The notes below the pieces were generated by a model. That model saw nothing but the letters and a program-made list of their open reading frames with translations, was not told the origin of the DNA and made no database searches. From Pavlovales sp. CCMP2436 (lineage: Eukaryota > Haptophyta > Pavlovophyceae > Pavlovales): a stretch of DNA of 16,363 nt. The translations under genes were made by a program, and so were the position numbers. The stretch is from assembly GCA_026770615.1 (NCBI GenBank), contig MU631485.1, forward strand, positions 159,648-176,010, in the 5' to 3' direction. Positions 13,906 to 16,363 of the stretch are shown here, in pieces. Position 1 is the first letter of the stretch. Each line of letters begins with the position of its first letter.

Positions 13906-15168
13906 ATGGAGGCAATTCCTAGCTATTATCAGTACGAGCCACGCCCGCTCGCTCCGCCCGTGGAGATGCTGCGGCACTACCTGACTTCTTCCTCCGGTAG
14001 CGGTCCTGTGGCTGGCGGTGGTAAAATCACGTTCGATATCCAAGCTGGTCTCCCCGGACTCCACCTCGATGGCTCACAGACTGTGCTGTCGTATACGATC
14101 GTAAACGGGAACGCAACACCAATTGTTCTAGATGGAAGCGCGACCTCGATGATCTCGTCGGTCGATGTGTTTTTCGGTAGCCAGCATCTCAGTTCGATTT
14201 CAGAGTATGGTGCGCTGTTCGCGGTCATTCAAGATTTCACCACGGATTTGGATTCACTTCGATCATCGGGTACTATGCGTGGTGTTGCTGACTACAGTTG
14301 TACTGATAATTCCGCGGTTGAGATCGTAAAATCGTACTATTCTCGTGCCGGTGCCACCATTGCCGCGGGAGGATCGCTGACGGTCGCGTTGCCTCTCATG
14401 AATATGCTCGGCACACTCGCCATGAAGGCCATCCCTCTGAGCGCTCTTAAAGAGAGCATTCGTCTGGAGATAAAATTCGCCCCGTCTGTCGACTGGGGTA
14501 CATATGACAACTCGACGGCTTCGAATTCTGGTGTGACTGTAACGAACGCAAAATTGCACTTAACCGAAGTCCGGATCGACGCTGCTATAGAGACCGCTAT
14601 GTACCAGGCACTCGGCGGTGTGGTCACCGTTCCTTGTTTCGATTACTCTCACTTTCGCAGTACCGTCAGCGCAAACGCAGGGTTCATTCCGATGCAAATC
14701 CCAGTGCGTGTGAGTTCCGCGTGTAATATCTTTGTGAGTTTTAAAGAGAGCGCCGACGCAAATCCACACCTTACCAAAACGGTCACGAAAAGAACTCGGG
14801 CTGGATCCAAGAACTACCGATTCCGGCTCGGTGCTATGGTGGTGCCACAGTCCGTTATAGACACGACGGGCTCCGCTGCTGAAGCACGTTTCGAGCTATC
14901 GAAGGCACTGGGCTCGGGAATTTCTGACTCCTCGTCTCGTTCGTGTGTAAGCTCAGTCGAATACGTGAACGACGGCTTTTGCATCGGTCTTGCTTTGCAA
15001 GCTTTCCCGCAGAGCGACTCGCTATCGGACGGTGTGAGCACCCAGCTAATGCATGTGGTCTTCGAGGCCCAAATTGATGCTGCTAATCCGGCCCTTATGG
15101 TCGACGTCTGGGTGCAGCACGAAAAAATCCTGGTCGCGCAGCAAGGCCTCCTGTCCTACCAGTCGTAA
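13906..15168 (+). CDS. Double jelly-roll major capsid protein
   Basis: The 420-residue protein shows two jelly rolls. The first runs about 40-230: KITFDI, then LSYTIVNGNATPIVLDG strands, SSVDVFFGS, LPLMNMLG, IPLSALKESIRLEIKFAP. The second runs about 237-410: GFIPMQIPVRVSSACNIFVSF, then NYRFRLGAMVVPQSVI at 303-318, a strand-turn typical of the second jelly roll in polinton-like and virophage capsids, then AEARFELSKALG and a C-terminal strand VWVQHEKILVA. It would trimerise into hexagonal capsomers. At 420 residues it is short for the group (often 500-650), implying small surface loops. It follows a consensus promoter and ends at a TAA at 15166-15168, where tandem repeats begin. Family placement is by eye. 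Confidence 0.8.
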   Translation: MEAIPSYYQYEPRPLAPPVEMLRHYLTSSSGSGPVAGGGKITFDIQAGLPGLHLDGSQTVLSYTIVNGNATPIVLDGSATSMISSVDVFFGSQHLSSISEYGALFAVIQDFTTDLDSLRSSGTMRGVADYSCTDNSAVEIVKSYYSRAGATIAAGGSLTVALPLMNMLGTLAMKAIPLSALKESIRLEIKFAPSVDWGTYDNSTASNSGVTVTNAKLHLTEVRIDAAIETAMYQALGGVVTVPCFDYSHFRSTVSANAGFIPMQIPVRVSSACNIFVSFKESADANPHLTKTVTKRTRAGSKNYRFRLGAMVVPQSVIDTTGSAAEARFELSKALGSGISDSSSRSCVSSVEYVNDGFCIGLALQAFPQSDSLSDGVSTQLMHVVFEAQIDAANPALMVDVWVQHEKILVAQQGLLSYQS

Positions 15169-15288
15169 AGCCACTAAAAAAAAAGTCACTAAAAGCCACT
15201 AAAAGCCACTAAAATCTAAAAAAATACTCACCAAGACCCACCAAGACTCACCAAGACCCACCAAGACCCACCAAGACCATCCAAGATC
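15168..15288. repeat. Two arrays of 10-bp tandem repeats after the capsid gene
   Basis: GCCACTAAAA-type units occur four times at 15168-15214, starting at the capsid stop codon. After a short A-rich gap, CACCAAGACC repeats five times at 15229-15278 with one T variant, plus a degenerate sixth copy. The 10-bp period is close to one helical turn, so these could be phased protein-binding sites or a slippage product. Confidence 0.85.
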
Positions 15289-15749
15289 CGCACGCCAAAC
15301 ATCGTCTTATTACGTTTAAATGTGCTGTGTTACGTATCCCTCGCCGGGGTGTGCTATATACGTGTATCCAGGGGTGTGCTATTTAGGTAGCCCCCTGAAA
15401 ATCCATGTACTTTTTTCTAACGGACCGCACAGGCGTACAGTAGGTCTTCAGCACTCGCCCAGGCTCCAGATCGATCGCCACCGTCCCCCTGACGAACTTT
15501 GTGAGCGCCACCCATGCCCACATCGACCACTGGCTCGCGCTAACTCGATTTCAAAAAATCAACTTTTTCCTAAGGGGGTCTGTCCCCTTACCTCATTTGC
15601 TGTTTTTTCAAAGTGGTCTTACTCGACGATAAATTGAGCGGAGTCGACTCCCAGACCTAGCACCCACCACAGGGGTCCTGCCACGCCTCCCCAGGCCTCC
15701 GGATGCCCGAGTTTTTGCCCCAGAAGGCCTATATTGAGCATCCCCGGCT
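15289..15749. other. Non-coding stretch downstream of the capsid block
   Basis: I see no convincing gene. A 105-codon plus-strand frame (15320-15637) is Cys/Pro/His-rich with no recognisable pattern or promoter element, and I treat it as chance. The region holds two of the GTGCTAT motifs (15351, 15376) and a GGCCTATAT motif (15728) that recurs near 15841. Confidence 0.5.
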
Positions 15750-15836
15750 GTGCTATACTCGGTAGCCCTAACGGTTACGTGTGCTATTCCGGTAGCCCTA
15801 ACGGTTACGTGTGCTATTACGGTAGCCCTACGGCCT
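15351..15836 (+). repeat. GTGCTAT...GGTAGCCC repeats
   Basis: GTGCTAT occurs at 15351, 15376, 15750, 15781 and 15811. At the last four it is followed within a few bases by GGTAGCCC. The last three form a tandem array with a 30-31 bp unit ending CTAACGGTTACGT. AACGGTT is a near-palindrome. The reverse strand reads CCGTTAGGG, which shares GTTAGGG with the short repeat at 182-197, perhaps by chance. Confidence 0.8.
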
Positions 15837-15978
15837 TTTTGAGGCCTATATAGTTTTTGGCTATTTACGAAATCTTAGTTATTTTTTCAGCCAGTCTCAC
15901 AAGTACATAATCCAAAAGTCATGACTATACCTAGGATTTCTACGATTCAATTGTCTATTTACGACTACTTAATAATCG

Positions 15979-16325
15979 CGCTCAAATATGATTTCCCGCA
16001 CGAGTTTACCGAGTGTAAGTCCGCTCAAATATGATTTTTGCACGGTAATCCTGCTCGCTCAAATATGACTCCTTTTGGCCTTTTTTGGATGCGTGGGGGT
16101 TTATATAAACTACTAAAATAGTTCTAGAGAAAAGAATGTTACACAGGAAAATAAAAAACACGAATATGATTCTCTATGGGCCCGCCGTGCTTATCCCTCT
16201 GCTTCGCGCACGCATTCGATGAAGCCTGAAAAGAGTCATATTTGATCGGGCGGGATTCTCGTCGCGCGATCATATTTGAAGACCCTTACACTCGGCATTA
16301 TCGTCCGAAAAATCATATTTGAGCG
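15979..16325. repeat. Ungapped imperfect inverted repeat with six CAAATATGA boxes
   Basis: The left arm 15979-16097 pairs with the right arm 16207-16325 around a centre at 16152. CAAATATGA starts at 15983, 16026 and 16060; its reverse complement lies at 16236-16244, 16270-16278 and 16313-16321. Spacings are 43 and 34 nt on the left and 34 and 43 nt on the right, exactly mirrored. Between boxes the arms share GAGTGTAAG, AATCC.GC, ATGACTC.TTTT and ATGCGTG, and the alignment needs no gaps. The ~110-nt spacer holds the perfect palindrome GTTTATATAAAC (16099-16110). Candidates are a replication origin, a bidirectional control region or a hairpin RNA. Confidence 0.85.
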
Positions 16326-16363
16326 ATTACGTCGAGCGCCCTCATGGTCACGCATACCACCCC

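Noticed and set aside
15320..15637. 105-codon plus-strand frame after the capsid gene
   Set aside because: It has no promoter element, no recognisable motif and a Cys/Pro/His composition typical of a chance frame through repeat-bearing DNA.
15750..15836. CRISPR array at the 30-31 bp GTGCTAT repeats
   Set aside because: The copies are directly tandem with no spacers, and no cas-like gene is present.
1..16363. Terminal inverted repeats at the window ends
   Set aside because: The first 60 bases and the reverse complement of the last 60 show no match. The inverted repeat near 16152 is internal.

Overview
The window looks like part of the genome, or an integrated copy, of a small double-jelly-roll DNA virus of a eukaryote. 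It resembles the polinton-like virus / virophage / adintovirus kind (phylum Preplasmiviricota in the broad sense). The evidence is a set of hallmark genes. These are an A32-like packaging ATPase (11257-12018, minus), a compact 420-residue double jelly-roll major capsid protein (13906-15168), a penton-like protein (12636-13427), a small glycine-rich minor virion protein (13477-13821), and a replication protein with B-family DNA polymerase palm motifs joined to a superfamily 1 helicase and a nuclease-like C-terminus (960-5599). No integrase, maturation protease, rRNA, tRNA or CRISPR was recognised. The host is unknown; a protist is only a guess. The window ends do not match each other as terminal inverted repeats, so this may not be the whole element.

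Layout. 1-382: mostly non-coding, with a short telomere-like GGTTAGGG stretch. 383-661: small zinc-binding protein. 664-905: BglII-rich 60-bp tandem repeats. 960-5599: polymerase/helicase/nuclease locus, split by a one-base frame change near 3315. 5676-6475: two small unknown proteins, the second ending in a CaaX-like motif. 6656-12533: a minus-strand block made up, in its own direction of transcription, of an ORF without ATG, the packaging ATPase, a proline-rich protein, a large fibre-like protein with a discoidin (F5/8C) domain broken by a second frame change, and a lipase-like hydrolase. 12636-15168: plus-strand capsid block. 15169-16363: about 1.2 kb of non-coding DNA with tandem repeats and a striking ungapped inverted repeat of about 118 nt per arm.

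How it may work together. The left plus-strand genes look like the replication module, with polymerase, helicase and nuclease possibly made as one polyprotein-like fusion. The minus block and right plus block look like the virion module: capsid, packaging, host-glycan binding and membrane breaching. Most gene starts on both strands share an upstream AT-rich element (AAATAAAAATCT and variants) about 20-27 nt before the start codon. Four of them also carry an ATCTC-N4/5-AGAGTAYA dyad. This points to a virus-specific promoter system.

Caution: two one-base frame changes and one ORF without ATG could be genuine recoding, decay of an integrated copy, or sequencing error. The sequence alone cannot decide. 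All family assignments are by eye from motifs.
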